Positions 53,222-61,663 of a DNA stretch of 64,000 bases are shown here, one piece after another. A program made the position numbers and the translations under genes. Source of the DNA: Sphingomonas jatrophae (lineage in GTDB: Bacteria; Pseudomonadota; Alphaproteobacteria; Sphingomonadales; Sphingomonadaceae); the NCBI RefSeq assembly GCF_900113315.1, contig NZ_FOZG01000001.1:1736001-1800000 (forward strand). The letters run 5' to 3'. Every line of letters begins with the position of its first letter. Positions within the stretch are counted from its first letter, which is position 1. Under the pieces are notes generated by a model. It was given only the letters and a program-made list of their open reading frames with translations, did not search any database and had not been told where the DNA came from.

Positions 53222-53311
53222 CGCGGTGCCTCTCCTGCCCGGCGGCGCTGCTACGCCTGCCTCAAGCCCCAAGTCATAGGCAGGGCATGCCGCCTGCCGA
53301 ACCCTGAAGCG

Positions 53312-53327
53312 TTCCGGCAGTTCGGAA
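53312..53327. promoter_or_regulatory. Operator TTCCG-N6-CGGAA (perfect copy)
   Basis: TTCCG-GCAGTT-CGGAA in the 130-bp spacer between the crotonase gene ending at 53352 and the P450 pair starting at 53221, both minus strand. Its place inside a same-strand gene series argues for an internal promoter controlled by the same regulator. Confidence 0.65.
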
Positions 53328-53351
53328 AAAGCGCGATTTCCGCGCGGCGGG

Positions 53352-54134
53352 TCAGTAGCCGCGGAAGTGCGGCGGGCGCTTCTCCATGAAGGCGCGCGCG
53401 GCCTCCTTGCCGTCGTGCGACAGGCTGAGACCCGCATTGGCCGCCGCCTCGCTCGCCATCGCCTCCTCGAACGCGCAGGTCTCCGCGGCGTTGAGGTTGC
53501 GCTTCATCGCGGCATAGGCCGCGGTCGGCCCCTGCGCGAGGCGGCCTGCCAGCGCGGCGACCTCGGCGTCGAGCGCCTCGTCCGCCACCAGTTGCGTGAC
53601 GAGGCCGATCGCGAGCGCACGCTCCGCATCGATCTTGTCGTCGAGCAGGAACAAAGCGCGTGCCTGCGCCGGGCCGACCAGTTGGGTGAGCAGATAGCTG
53701 CCGCCCGGATCGCCGCAGCGGCCGGCGCTGGCGAAGGCGAGCTTGAAGCGCGCGCTGAGGGAGGCGACGCGCAGGTCGCACGCGGCGGCCAGCACCATGC
53801 CGCTGCCGGCGCACGGGCCGCGGATGGCGGCGATGGTGGGCTTGGGCATCCGCTTCAGCAGCATCGGCACCTGCGCGTGCAGCATCATCTGCGCTGCCGC
53901 CTCGTCCGCACGCCATTCGCGATCCGGATCGCCGCTGCCCGACAGGTCATAGCCCGCGCAGAAGCCGCGCCCCGCGCCCGCCAGCACGACGCAGCGCACC
54001 GCCCCGTCCGTCGATGCCGCCTGCAATGCGGCGAGCAGCGCCTCCAGCATCTCCTCGGTCAGCGCGTTCAGCCGATCCGGCCGGTCGAGCGTGATCGTCG
54101 CGACGCCATCCGCGACTTCGCGGCGGACGCTCAT
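53352..54134 (-). CDS. Crotonase-family protein, isomerase-like (ECH/PaaG-like)
   Basis: A 260-residue crotonase. The oxyanion-hole segments are present (GFCAGYDL and PCAGSGM). The two glutamates of enoyl-CoA hydratase are replaced: Val114 at the Glu144 position and Phe134 at the Glu164 position of the rat enzyme. An aspartate in RCGDPGGSYLL (Asp142) lies where PaaG-type isomerases carry theirs. A double-bond isomerase or another acyl-CoA reaction is thus more likely than hydration. The ATG overlaps the upstream crotonase stop by 4 bp. Confidence 0.85.
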   Translation of the reverse strand: MSVRREVADGVATITLDRPDRLNALTEEMLEALLAALQAASTDGAVRCVVLAGAGRGFCAGYDLSGSGDPDREWRADEAAAQMMLHAQVPMLLKRMPKPTIAAIRGPCAGSGMVLAAACDLRVASLSARFKLAFASAGRCGDPGGSYLLTQLVGPAQARALFLLDDKIDAERALAIGLVTQLVADEALDAEVAALAGRLAQGPTAAYAAMKRNLNAAETCAFEEAMASEAAANAGLSLSHDGKEAARAFMEKRPPHFRGY

Positions 54135-54946
54135 GACCGCCCCTTGATCGCGGACATGCCAGCGACCACCCACTGCCCCGTCTGCGCATAAGCGGAGGCG
54201 TGGCCGAGCTGGTGGATGTCGAAGCAGCTCTGCAGCGCCGCCTGCTGGCCCATGATGTCCATCGTCTGATTGACCGCGCGCTTGGCCATGGCGAGCGCAT
54301 GGGGGTGCATCTGCGCGATCTCGCCCGCCAGCTTGCGCGCCTCCGCCTCAAGCTCGGCCAGCGGCACGACGCGGTTGACCATGCCGCGCCGCTCCGCCTC
54401 GTGCGCGTCGATCGGGCGGGCGGTGAACAGCAGCTCCTTGGCCTTGCGCGGGCCCAGTTCCCACGTGTGGCCGTGATATTCGACACCGCCAATGCCCATC
54501 ATCACAACGGGATCGGAGAAGCGGGCATTGTCCGCCGCGATGATCAGGTCGCACGGCCAGGCGAGCAGCAGCCCGCCTGCGATGCACGCGCCCTGCACCG
54601 CGGCGATGGACGGCTTCGGAATGTCGCGCCAGCGCCTGGAGAAGCCGAGATAGAATTTCGCCTCCCACTCATGGATGCCGAGCAGGCCGCGCTCCGGGAT
54701 GGTCTGTTCGATGCGCTGGAATGCGCCGGTGGCGATCGCCTCGGGGCTGACATCGTGGCCGGCGGAGAAATGCGGGCCCTCCGCGCGCAGCAGGATGACG
54801 CGGACCTCCTCGTCCTCGGCCGCGCGTTCCCATGCGGCGTTCAGCTCCTCGAGGAATTGCTGGTTCTGCGCGTTGCGCGCCTCCGGCCGGTTCAGCGTGA
54901 TCGTCGCGACGCGGTTCTCCACCGCATAGAGGATATAGTCTGCCAC
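54131..54946 (-). CDS. Crotonase-family protein lacking both hydratase glutamates
   Basis: A 271-residue crotonase with the first oxyanion segment HFSAGHDV and the second in CIAGGLLLAW. Leu127 and Val147 replace the two catalytic glutamates of enoyl-CoA hydratase. A distinctive block GGVEYHGHTWELGPRKAKELL follows and may supply the acid/base group (Glu or His). The GTG start at 54946 follows GGGAGAG. It is the first gene of the minus-strand crotonase pair, divergent from the fused acyl-CoA dehydrogenase, with an operator between. Confidence 0.85.
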   Translation of the reverse strand: MADYILYAVENRVATITLNRPEARNAQNQQFLEELNAAWERAAEDEEVRVILLRAEGPHFSAGHDVSPEAIATGAFQRIEQTIPERGLLGIHEWEAKFYLGFSRRWRDIPKPSIAAVQGACIAGGLLLAWPCDLIIAADNARFSDPVVMMGIGGVEYHGHTWELGPRKAKELLFTARPIDAHEAERRGMVNRVVPLAELEAEARKLAGEIAQMHPHALAMAKRAVNQTMDIMGQQAALQSCFDIHQLGHASAYAQTGQWVVAGMSAIKGRS

Positions 54947-55011
54947 TCGCTCTCTCCCTGGTCTCCGGCCTGCGCCGCGGCAGGCCCCACCGCCACGCGC
55001 CACCGCCGGCC

Positions 55012-55027
55012 TTCCGCATGGTCGGAA
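55012..55027. promoter_or_regulatory. Operator TTCCG-N6-CGGAA (perfect copy)
   Basis: TTCCG-CATGGT-CGGAA in the 134-bp divergent spacer between the crotonase operon (start 54946) and the fused acyl-CoA dehydrogenase (start 55081), 65 and 53 bp from the two starts. One bound regulator could control both directions. Confidence 0.65.
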
Positions 55028-55080
55028 AGCGCAGGCGGCCAAATTGACAAGCCGCGGCGCCCCGCCCGAAGCCCGCGCCC

Positions 55081-57159
55081 ATGAACCTGGATCTCACCGA
55101 CGAACAGCGCCTGATGGCGGACACGGCGGAACGCTTCTTCCGCCAGGCGGATACGCTGGCGGAGGCGCGCCGGGTCGGCGGCGGCGTGTCCGGCACGCTG
55201 TGGCAGGCGGCGGCCGAGGCCGGTTTCCTGACGATGCGCGTCGGCGAGGCGGAGGGGGGCCTCGGCACCGGGCTGATGGAGGCGGTGCTGGTGTGCGAGG
55301 CGGCGGGCCGCGCGGCCGCGCCCATCCCGCTGGCGGACGGCATCGCCGCGGCCCGGCTGCTCGGGGCGCTGGGCGGCGAGGCGGCGGCGGCGCGGCTGGC
55401 GGCGCTGGCGCAGCAGCCGCTCGCCTTTGCCGAGCCGCAGGTGGACCGGCTGATGCTGGCGGGCGAGGCGGTGATGCTGCGCGCCACAGACGGTAGCGAG
55501 GTGACGCTGGCGGAGGAGGCGCGCGCTTCGTTCGAGGCGGCGCAGGCGGAGCGCACCCTGCTGCGCGCGGCCTGGCTGGTCGGCGCGGCGACGCAGGCGA
55601 TCGAGCTTGCCGCGGCCTACGCCACCGAGCGCAAGCAGTTCGACCGGCCGATCGGCTCCTTCCAGGGCGTCGCGCTGCCGCTCGCCGATGCGATCACCGA
55701 CATCGAGGCCGGGCGCCTGCTGGTGTGGCGCGCCGTCTGGGCGATCGCCGCGGGGCGGGACGATGCCGCCTCGACCGTCGCCATGGCGGATTGGTGGCTG
55801 GCGACGGCGGCGCGCACCGCGGTGCGCCGGTCGCTCCGCACCTTCGGCGGCTACGGCCTGTCGATCGAATATGACATCCACCTCTATTTCCTCGCGATCA
55901 ACCGGGTCGCCCTCACCGACGGCGATCCGGAGGGACGGCTGGCGCTGGTCGGGGACCGGCTGTGGGGCGGCGCCACCACTGCGCTGCCGGAAGCGGGCGA
56001 GCCGGGCATCGATCTCGGCTTCGGCGCCAAGGCGGAGGCCTATGCGGCGGAGGTGCGCGCCTTCTTCGCCCGCGCGATGACGCCCGAGCTGAAGGCCAAG
56101 GCGCATCACGGCACCGACGGCCACGATCCCGCCTTCCACAAGGAGCTTGCCGCCGCCGGCTTCGCCTATCCCGACTGGCCGGCGCAGTGGGGCGGCGAGG
56201 GCCGCAGCGCGATGGAGATCACCGCGCTCGGACGCGTGTTCGAGGAGAATCGCTGGACCCGCGTGCCGATCGGCTGCACCAACATGGGCGCGCGGATGGT
56301 AATGAAGTTCGGCTCGCCCGAGCTGCAGGACGAGGTGCTGCCGCGGCTGGCCTGCGGCGACGCGCTCTCCTGCCTCGGCTTCACCGAGCCGGAATCGGGA
56401 TCGGACATGTATGGCGCGCGCACCCGCGCGGTGCGCGACGGCGACGACTGGATCATCACCGGCCAGAAGATGTTCACGACGGGCGCGCACCTGTCCAGCT
56501 ACGTCCTGCTGATCGCGCGCACCGATGCGGACAAGCCCAAGCACAAGGGGCTGACCATCTTCTTCGTGCCGATGGATCTGCCCGGCGTCTCCATCCAGCC
56601 CGTCCACACGCTGCAGGACGAGCGGACCAACATCACCTTCTACGACGAAGTGCGCATCCCCGACCGCTACCGCCTGGGCGAAGTGGACGGCGGCCTCAAG
56701 GTCATGGCCGCCGCGATGGAGATCGAGCATGGCGGCGAAGGCTATCACATCCACCATCACAGCCTGATGGAAGCGGCGCTCGACTGGGCGTTCGCGCCGG
56801 AGGGCAATGCCCGCCCGATTGACAACCGCGCGGTGCGCGCGCGGCTGGCGAAGGTGGCGACGCATCTGTCGCTGGCGGACCTGCTCTGCCGCCGCGCAAC
56901 CAAGGCGGGCGAGGCGGGCACGCTGACCCGCGCGGGCGGGCCGATGGCCAAGCTGTTCGCCACCGAAAGCTACATGGCGGATGCCGCCGATCTGGTCGCG
57001 CTGACCGCCCCCGCCTCGCTCACCCATGCGACGGCGGCACTGGCGGAGATCGAGGAATTCCACCGCCAGTCGATCGGGCAGACCATCTATGGCGGCACCA
57101 GCGAGGTGCACCGCACGATCATCGCGCAGCACGCGCTGGGCCTGCCGCGCTCCACCTGA
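55081..57159 (+). CDS. Fused double acyl-CoA dehydrogenase (FadE34-like)
   Basis: A 692-residue protein holding two acyl-CoA dehydrogenase halves. Half one (to about residue 310) keeps ERKQFDRPIGSFQ and FGGYG; half two has CLGFTEPESGSDM, the FAD-binding WIITGQKMFTTGA and a C-terminal YGGTSEVHR. The medium-chain catalytic Glu (YEGT) is Gly; a glutamate in MEIEHGGEG could serve instead, as in isovaleryl/long-chain types. This fusion resembles mycobacterial FadE34 (about 710 residues), a steroid side-chain enzyme. It should desaturate a bulky acyl-CoA. It starts an operon with an operator 53 bp upstream. Confidence 0.9.
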   Translation: MNLDLTDEQRLMADTAERFFRQADTLAEARRVGGGVSGTLWQAAAEAGFLTMRVGEAEGGLGTGLMEAVLVCEAAGRAAAPIPLADGIAAARLLGALGGEAAAARLAALAQQPLAFAEPQVDRLMLAGEAVMLRATDGSEVTLAEEARASFEAAQAERTLLRAAWLVGAATQAIELAAAYATERKQFDRPIGSFQGVALPLADAITDIEAGRLLVWRAVWAIAAGRDDAASTVAMADWWLATAARTAVRRSLRTFGGYGLSIEYDIHLYFLAINRVALTDGDPEGRLALVGDRLWGGATTALPEAGEPGIDLGFGAKAEAYAAEVRAFFARAMTPELKAKAHHGTDGHDPAFHKELAAAGFAYPDWPAQWGGEGRSAMEITALGRVFEENRWTRVPIGCTNMGARMVMKFGSPELQDEVLPRLACGDALSCLGFTEPESGSDMYGARTRAVRDGDDWIITGQKMFTTGAHLSSYVLLIARTDADKPKHKGLTIFFVPMDLPGVSIQPVHTLQDERTNITFYDEVRIPDRYRLGEVDGGLKVMAAAMEIEHGGEGYHIHHHSLMEAALDWAFAPEGNARPIDNRAVRARLAKVATHLSLADLLCRRATKAGEAGTLTRAGGPMAKLFATESYMADAADLVALTAPASLTHATAALAEIEEFHRQSIGQTIYGGTSEVHRTIIAQHALGLPRST

Positions 57160-57169
57160 CGGAGGGGCG

Positions 57170-57185
57170 TTCCACGTAGCCGGAA
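57170..57185. promoter_or_regulatory. Operator TTCCA-N6-CGGAA (9 of 10)
   Basis: TTCCA-CGTAGC-CGGAA, 72 bp upstream of the amidohydrolase start at 57258, in a 98-bp spacer inside a same-strand gene series. One mismatch to the perfect copies. It suggests an internal regulated promoter for the downstream three genes. Confidence 0.55.
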
Positions 57186-57257
57186 GCGACCCGGCCGGCG
57201 TTGACCCTCCGCGGCCCGCCCCCAAGAACGGCGGCAACCAACGCGAAGAGACACATC

Positions 57258-58445
57258 ATGGACACCGCCCTGCCCTTCCCCGTCTACGACGCGGACAACC
57301 ATTTCTACGAGCCCGAGGACGCGCTGTTCCGCCACCTGCCGAAGAAGTGGCACAAGGATTTCCGCTTCGTCGAGGTGGACGGCCGCAAGCGGCTGGCGAT
57401 CAACGGGCAGATTTCGGACTATATCCCCAATCCCACGTTCGAGCGGGTCGCCGGCCCCGGCACGCACGTCAATTACTACAAGGGCAACAACCCCGAGGGG
57501 TTGAGCATGCGGCAGATGACGGGCAAGCCCGTCGCGCCGCCCCGCTCGTGGCGCTATGGCGATGAGCGGATCGCGGTGCTGGACGAGCATCAGGTCCACG
57601 CCGCGCTCGTCTTCCCGACGCTCTTCTCGGTCATCGAGAAGTGGCTGTCCTACAATCACGACTTCCTCAACGACACGCTGCACGCGCTCAACCAGTGGAC
57701 CGCGGAGGAATGGGGCTTTGCCCGCGAGGGGCGGCTGTTCGCCGTGCCCGTCGTGTCGCTCGCCGACATCGACCGCGCGGTCGCCGAGACGGACTGGCTG
57801 ATCAAGGAAGGCGCGCGCACCATCTGCATCCGTCCCTCCCCCGTGCCCGGCTATCGCGGCGGGCGCTCGATGGGGCTGAAGGATTTCGATCCTTTCTGGG
57901 CGCGCATTCAGGAAGCGGGGATCTTCGTCTCGATCCACGCCTCCAACTCGGACTATGACAATCTGATCACGATGTGGACGGGCGGCGCGGAATGGCTGCC
58001 GTTCGAATCCGATCCGTTCATCAACTGCCTGCGCATCATCGAGCGGGCGATCTCCGACACGATCGCCGCGATCATCTGCGGCGGCGTGTTCGACCGGTTT
58101 CCGCAGCTCCGCATCGTCAGCGTCGAGAATGGCGCCAAGTGGGTCATCCCGCTGATCGAGACGCTGCAGCACGTCTACGGCCAGATGCCGCACAAGTTCG
58201 CGCGCGATCCGGTGGAGGCATTCCACCGCAACGTCTTCGTGGCGCCCTTCGTCGAGGATTCGTTCGAGGAGCTGGCGCGCCACATGCAGGTTAACCGCAT
58301 CCTGTTCGGCAGCGATTATCCGCATCCCGAAGGCACCGAGCGCCCGCTCGACTTCCTCAAGGAAATGACCTCTTTCGACATGGCGGCGAAGGAGCGCATC
58401 ATGTCGGCGAACCTCAAGGGTCTGCTGGAAGGCGTGCGGGATTGA
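57258..58445 (+). CDS. Amidohydrolase-2 family metal-dependent hydrolase/decarboxylase
   Basis: A 395-residue PF04909 TIM-barrel protein. The N-terminal motif reads DADNHFYE, the mid-barrel histidine is in FVSIHASN and the late aspartate in FGSDYPHPEG, so most metal ligands are kept, unlike the relative at 7031. The usual HxGG is VENG. The family includes hydrolases and non-oxidative decarboxylases of ring acids. It is followed after 2 bp by the CoA ligase gene, suggesting action on a free acid or cyclic diketone before CoA activation. Confidence 0.87.
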   Translation: MDTALPFPVYDADNHFYEPEDALFRHLPKKWHKDFRFVEVDGRKRLAINGQISDYIPNPTFERVAGPGTHVNYYKGNNPEGLSMRQMTGKPVAPPRSWRYGDERIAVLDEHQVHAALVFPTLFSVIEKWLSYNHDFLNDTLHALNQWTAEEWGFAREGRLFAVPVVSLADIDRAVAETDWLIKEGARTICIRPSPVPGYRGGRSMGLKDFDPFWARIQEAGIFVSIHASNSDYDNLITMWTGGAEWLPFESDPFINCLRIIERAISDTIAAIICGGVFDRFPQLRIVSVENGAKWVIPLIETLQHVYGQMPHKFARDPVEAFHRNVFVAPFVEDSFEELARHMQVNRILFGSDYPHPEGTERPLDFLKEMTSFDMAAKERIMSANLKGLLEGVRD

Positions 58446-58447
58446 GC

Positions 58448-59920
58448 ATGGACGTGATCGACCGCGTCGCGGAGACGCTGCGGACCAAGGCGGACGGGCC
58501 GGCCATCGAATATGCCGGTGCGTGGACCAGCTGGGGCGAGGTGGCGGCCTATGGCGACCAGGTCGGCGCGCTGCTCGATGCGGCGGGCTGCGCGCCCGAC
58601 GCGCGGATCGGCGTGATCATCCGCAACCGCGCGGCGCATGCCGCGGCGGTGATCGGTCTGCTGGCGCATCGCCGCGCGGTCAGCTTCCTTTATCCCTTCC
58701 TGCCCGAGGCCGAGCTGGCGAAGCAGATCGAGGCGCTGGGCGCCGCGGCGATCGTCGCCGACATGGCCGACTGGCCGAAGCTGCGCGCCGCGGTCGAGGC
58801 GAATGGCGGCGCCGGCATCGCGCTCGGCGCCGACGTACGCACGCCGCCCCAGTTCGTGGAGGGGCTGGAGCGGACCCGCCGTGCGCCGGTGGGTGAGGAT
58901 CATGGCGGCGTCGAGGTGCTCTCCAGCGGCACCACCGGCCCGCCCAAGCGCATCGCCATGCCGCTCGCCATCCTGGAGCGCGCGGTGCTGAGCGCGCCGG
59001 GGGGAGAGGCGGGATCGGTGCCGCCGGTGCAGATCAACGTCTGGCCGCTGGGCGGCGTCGGCGGCATGTGCCTGCTCACCGCCGCGGCGGCGACGGGCAC
59101 GCCGCTCGTCCTGTTCGACCGCTTTTCGGTGGAGGAACTGGTGGAGGCGATCCGCCGTCACCGCCCGCCCACGATCGGCCTGCCGCCGACCGCGATCAGC
59201 ATGATCCTCGATGCGAACGTGCCGCCCGAGGACATGGCGAGCATCAAGAGCGTGTCGGGCGGCTCCGCCTATCTCGACCCGGACGTGCAGGAGCGGTTCG
59301 AGCAGCGCTACGGCGCGACCATCCTGTGGGGCATGGGCGCGACCGAATTCTGCGGCACCATCGTCCGCTGGACGCCCGAGATGCGCGAGCGAGCGGGCAG
59401 CGCCAAGCGCGGCAGCACGGGCAAGGCGATGCCGGGCGTCGAGCTGCGCACGGTCGATCCGGACACGGGCGAGATCCAGCCGCCGGGGAAGGACGGGCTG
59501 CTGGAGGTACATTGCCCCGCGGTCCGGCCCGATTGGGTGCGCACCACCGATCTCGTCATGATCGACGATGATGGCTTCGTCTTCCACCGCGGCCGCGCGG
59601 ACGGCGCGATCGTGCGCGGCGGCTTCAAGGTGCTGCCCGAGCGCGTCGTCGATGCGCTGCGGGCGCACCCGGCGGTGGCGGATGCCTCCGTCATCGGCAT
59701 CGACGATGCCCGGCTCGGCGCGGTGCCCGTCGCGGCGGTGGAGCTGGTGCCGGGTCCGCCGCAGACCGACGAGGCCGCGCTGATGGACTATCTGCGCGAG
59801 CGGCTGCCCGCGATGCAGGTGCCGACGGAGCTGCGCATCGTCGATGCGCTGCCGCGCACCCCCTCGCTGAAGGTGAGTCTCACCGACGTGCGCAAGCTGT
59901 TCGAGCGCGTGGCGGCCTGA
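58448..59920 (+). CDS. AMP-forming acyl-CoA ligase
   Basis: A 490-residue adenylate-forming enzyme with LSSGTTGPPKRI, WGMGATEFCG, RTTDLVMIDDDG, RADGAIVRGGFKV and the late lysine in TPSLKVSLTDV. It is shorter than the 537-residue ligase at 5406 and diverged in the N-terminal domain. It should form an acyl-CoA with release of AMP. ATG 58448 is taken as start; a TTG at 58442 overlapping the previous stop is possible. It lies in one operon with the fused dehydrogenase and an SDR. Confidence 0.88.
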   Translation: MDVIDRVAETLRTKADGPAIEYAGAWTSWGEVAAYGDQVGALLDAAGCAPDARIGVIIRNRAAHAAAVIGLLAHRRAVSFLYPFLPEAELAKQIEALGAAAIVADMADWPKLRAAVEANGGAGIALGADVRTPPQFVEGLERTRRAPVGEDHGGVEVLSSGTTGPPKRIAMPLAILERAVLSAPGGEAGSVPPVQINVWPLGGVGGMCLLTAAAATGTPLVLFDRFSVEELVEAIRRHRPPTIGLPPTAISMILDANVPPEDMASIKSVSGGSAYLDPDVQERFEQRYGATILWGMGATEFCGTIVRWTPEMRERAGSAKRGSTGKAMPGVELRTVDPDTGEIQPPGKDGLLEVHCPAVRPDWVRTTDLVMIDDDGFVFHRGRADGAIVRGGFKVLPERVVDALRAHPAVADASVIGIDDARLGAVPVAAVELVPGPPQTDEAALMDYLRERLPAMQVPTELRIVDALPRTPSLKVSLTDVRKLFERVAA

Positions 59921-59955
59921 TCGGCGCCGCTGCTCCTCCCCTGAAAGGACGAAGA

Positions 59956-60762
59956 ATGACGGCATCCCTGTTCGGCCTGGACGGCAAGAAGGCGCTGATC
60001 GTCGGCGGTGGCCGCGGCATGGGTGAATCGAGCGCGCTGCTGCTGGCGCAGGCGGGCTGCGATGTCGCGGTGCTCGACAATGACGCGGGCCGCGCGGGCC
60101 ATGTCGCCGATGCGGTGCGCGGCTGCGGGCGGCAGGGCTTCCCCATCGTCGCCGACATCCTCGACGAAGCGTCCGTCCGCCGCGCGGTGGACGAGGCGGA
60201 GGCGGCGCTCGGCGGGATCGACGTGCTGGTGACAATCGTCGGCCAGGCGTTGTTCAAGCCGCTGCTCGACGTGACGCTGGAGGAGTGGGATTTCGACCAG
60301 TCGCGCAACCTGCGCTATTTCTTCGTCACCGCGCGCGCGGTGGCGGCGGCGATGATCGCGCGGGGTCAGGGCGGTGCGCTCGTCTGCGTCGGCTCGGTCG
60401 ATGGTGCGATCGGGGCGCCGGGCCATGCCGCCTACGGTGCGGCCAAGGCGGGGCTGATGCACCTCGTCAAGTCGATGGCGGGGGAATGGGGCCGCAGCGG
60501 CATCCGCGTCAATGCGGTGGCGCCCGGCAGCATCACCACGCCGCGCCTGCCCGAGACGGACCAGTCGCGCGCACTGATGGAGGCGAGCGTGCTGCCGATC
60601 GGCCGTGCCGGCACGACGGACGAGGTGGCGGGCGCGGTGCTGTTCCTCGCGTCCAAACTGGCGGGCTATGTCACGGGCCATACCGTGTTCGTCGATGGCG
60701 GCTGGATGGCGGCCAATCTGTTCGATCCGCGCGTGATGGCGGTGAAGAAGAGCAACGAATAG
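59956..60762 (+). CDS. SDR oxidoreductase
   Basis: A 268-residue SDR with the cofactor motif GGGRGMGES, TIVG in place of NNAG, serine (GSVDG) and Tyr-x3-Lys (YGAAK). AAAGGA precedes the ATG. As the last gene of the acyl-CoA operon it may act as a hydroxyacyl-CoA dehydrogenase, though it could equally oxidise a ring hydroxyl. It is convergent with the hydrolase gene, 6 bp away. Confidence 0.87.
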   Translation: MTASLFGLDGKKALIVGGGRGMGESSALLLAQAGCDVAVLDNDAGRAGHVADAVRGCGRQGFPIVADILDEASVRRAVDEAEAALGGIDVLVTIVGQALFKPLLDVTLEEWDFDQSRNLRYFFVTARAVAAAMIARGQGGALVCVGSVDGAIGAPGHAAYGAAKAGLMHLVKSMAGEWGRSGIRVNAVAPGSITTPRLPETDQSRALMEASVLPIGRAGTTDEVAGAVLFLASKLAGYVTGHTVFVDGGWMAANLFDPRVMAVKKSNE

Positions 60763-60768
60763 GGGCGC

Positions 60769-61644
60769 TCAGGCGGAGAGGAAGCGCATCACTTCGCCCA
60801 CGAACGCGTCGAAGCGGTCGTGGTGGGGCCAGTGGCCTGCGCCCGCCATCTCCAGGTGCCGCGCGGCGGGCAGCGCCGCGCGCAGGCGGCCGGGCACGTC
60901 GGACGGCCAGCTTTCCTGCCCGTGGACCAGCAGCACGGGGCAGGTGATGGCGCGCCACAGCGCCTCCACCGCCGCCTCCGGCATGTCGGGATAGGGCCAG
61001 ACGCGCAGCAGATTGTCGAACTTCCAGCTCCAGCGCCCATCCTCGCTGCGCACCGCGCCGTGCCGGGTGAGGTGCTGCGCCCGTTCGGGTGAGAGACGCG
61101 GATTTTCCGCGATCATGCGCGCCGCCGCCTCCGCCAGATCGTCATAGAGCCTGGGCGCGCGCGCGGCGGCATCCCGCTTCTGCTCGATCCACAGGCGCAT
61201 CCGCACGTCGGCGGGCGTCGCATCGGTCGGCGCATCGACGCGGGGCGGCGCGCCCACCGCCTCCACCGCCACCAGCCGCGACACCTTGTCCGGATAGAGC
61301 CCTGCGAAGCGCAGCGCGATATGCGCGCCAAGCGAGTGGCCGACCATCGCCAGCGGCCTGTCCCCCAATTGGCGGACGAGCTGCGCCAGATCGTAGAGAT
61401 AGGTGGCGAAATCGTAGCGGCCCTCGGGCGACCAGGCGCTGTCGCCATGGCCGCGCAGATCGAGCGCGACGACATGCCAGTCGGCCCGCAGCGCCTCGGC
61501 GGTCCAGTCCCAGCTGCGTGCATGGTCGCGGCTGCCATGGACGAGCAGCAATGTCGGCGCGGCCGCGTTGCCCCAGTCGACATAGCTCAGCCGCTGCCGC
61601 TGCGAGACGAAGCCAAACGAGGCGGGGCCGGGGCGCTCGTCCAT
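60769..61644 (-). CDS. Alpha/beta hydrolase
   Basis: A 291-residue alpha/beta hydrolase. It has VHGSRDHARSW at the oxyanion hole, the nucleophile motif GHSLGA, an aspartate region in the DLRGHGDSAW strand, and the final histidine in GAGHWPHHD. This pattern fits epoxide/ester hydrolases and C-C bond hydrolases. It follows the TonB receptor by 19 bp on the same strand, so the imported compound may be an ester that is hydrolysed early. Confidence 0.88.
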   Translation of the reverse strand: MDERPGPASFGFVSQRQRLSYVDWGNAAAPTLLLVHGSRDHARSWDWTAEALRADWHVVALDLRGHGDSAWSPEGRYDFATYLYDLAQLVRQLGDRPLAMVGHSLGAHIALRFAGLYPDKVSRLVAVEAVGAPPRVDAPTDATPADVRMRLWIEQKRDAAARAPRLYDDLAEAAARMIAENPRLSPERAQHLTRHGAVRSEDGRWSWKFDNLLRVWPYPDMPEAAVEALWRAITCPVLLVHGQESWPSDVPGRLRAALPAARHLEMAGAGHWPHHDRFDAFVGEVMRFLSA

Positions 61645-61663
61645 CACCTCGGCCTGCCGCCGC

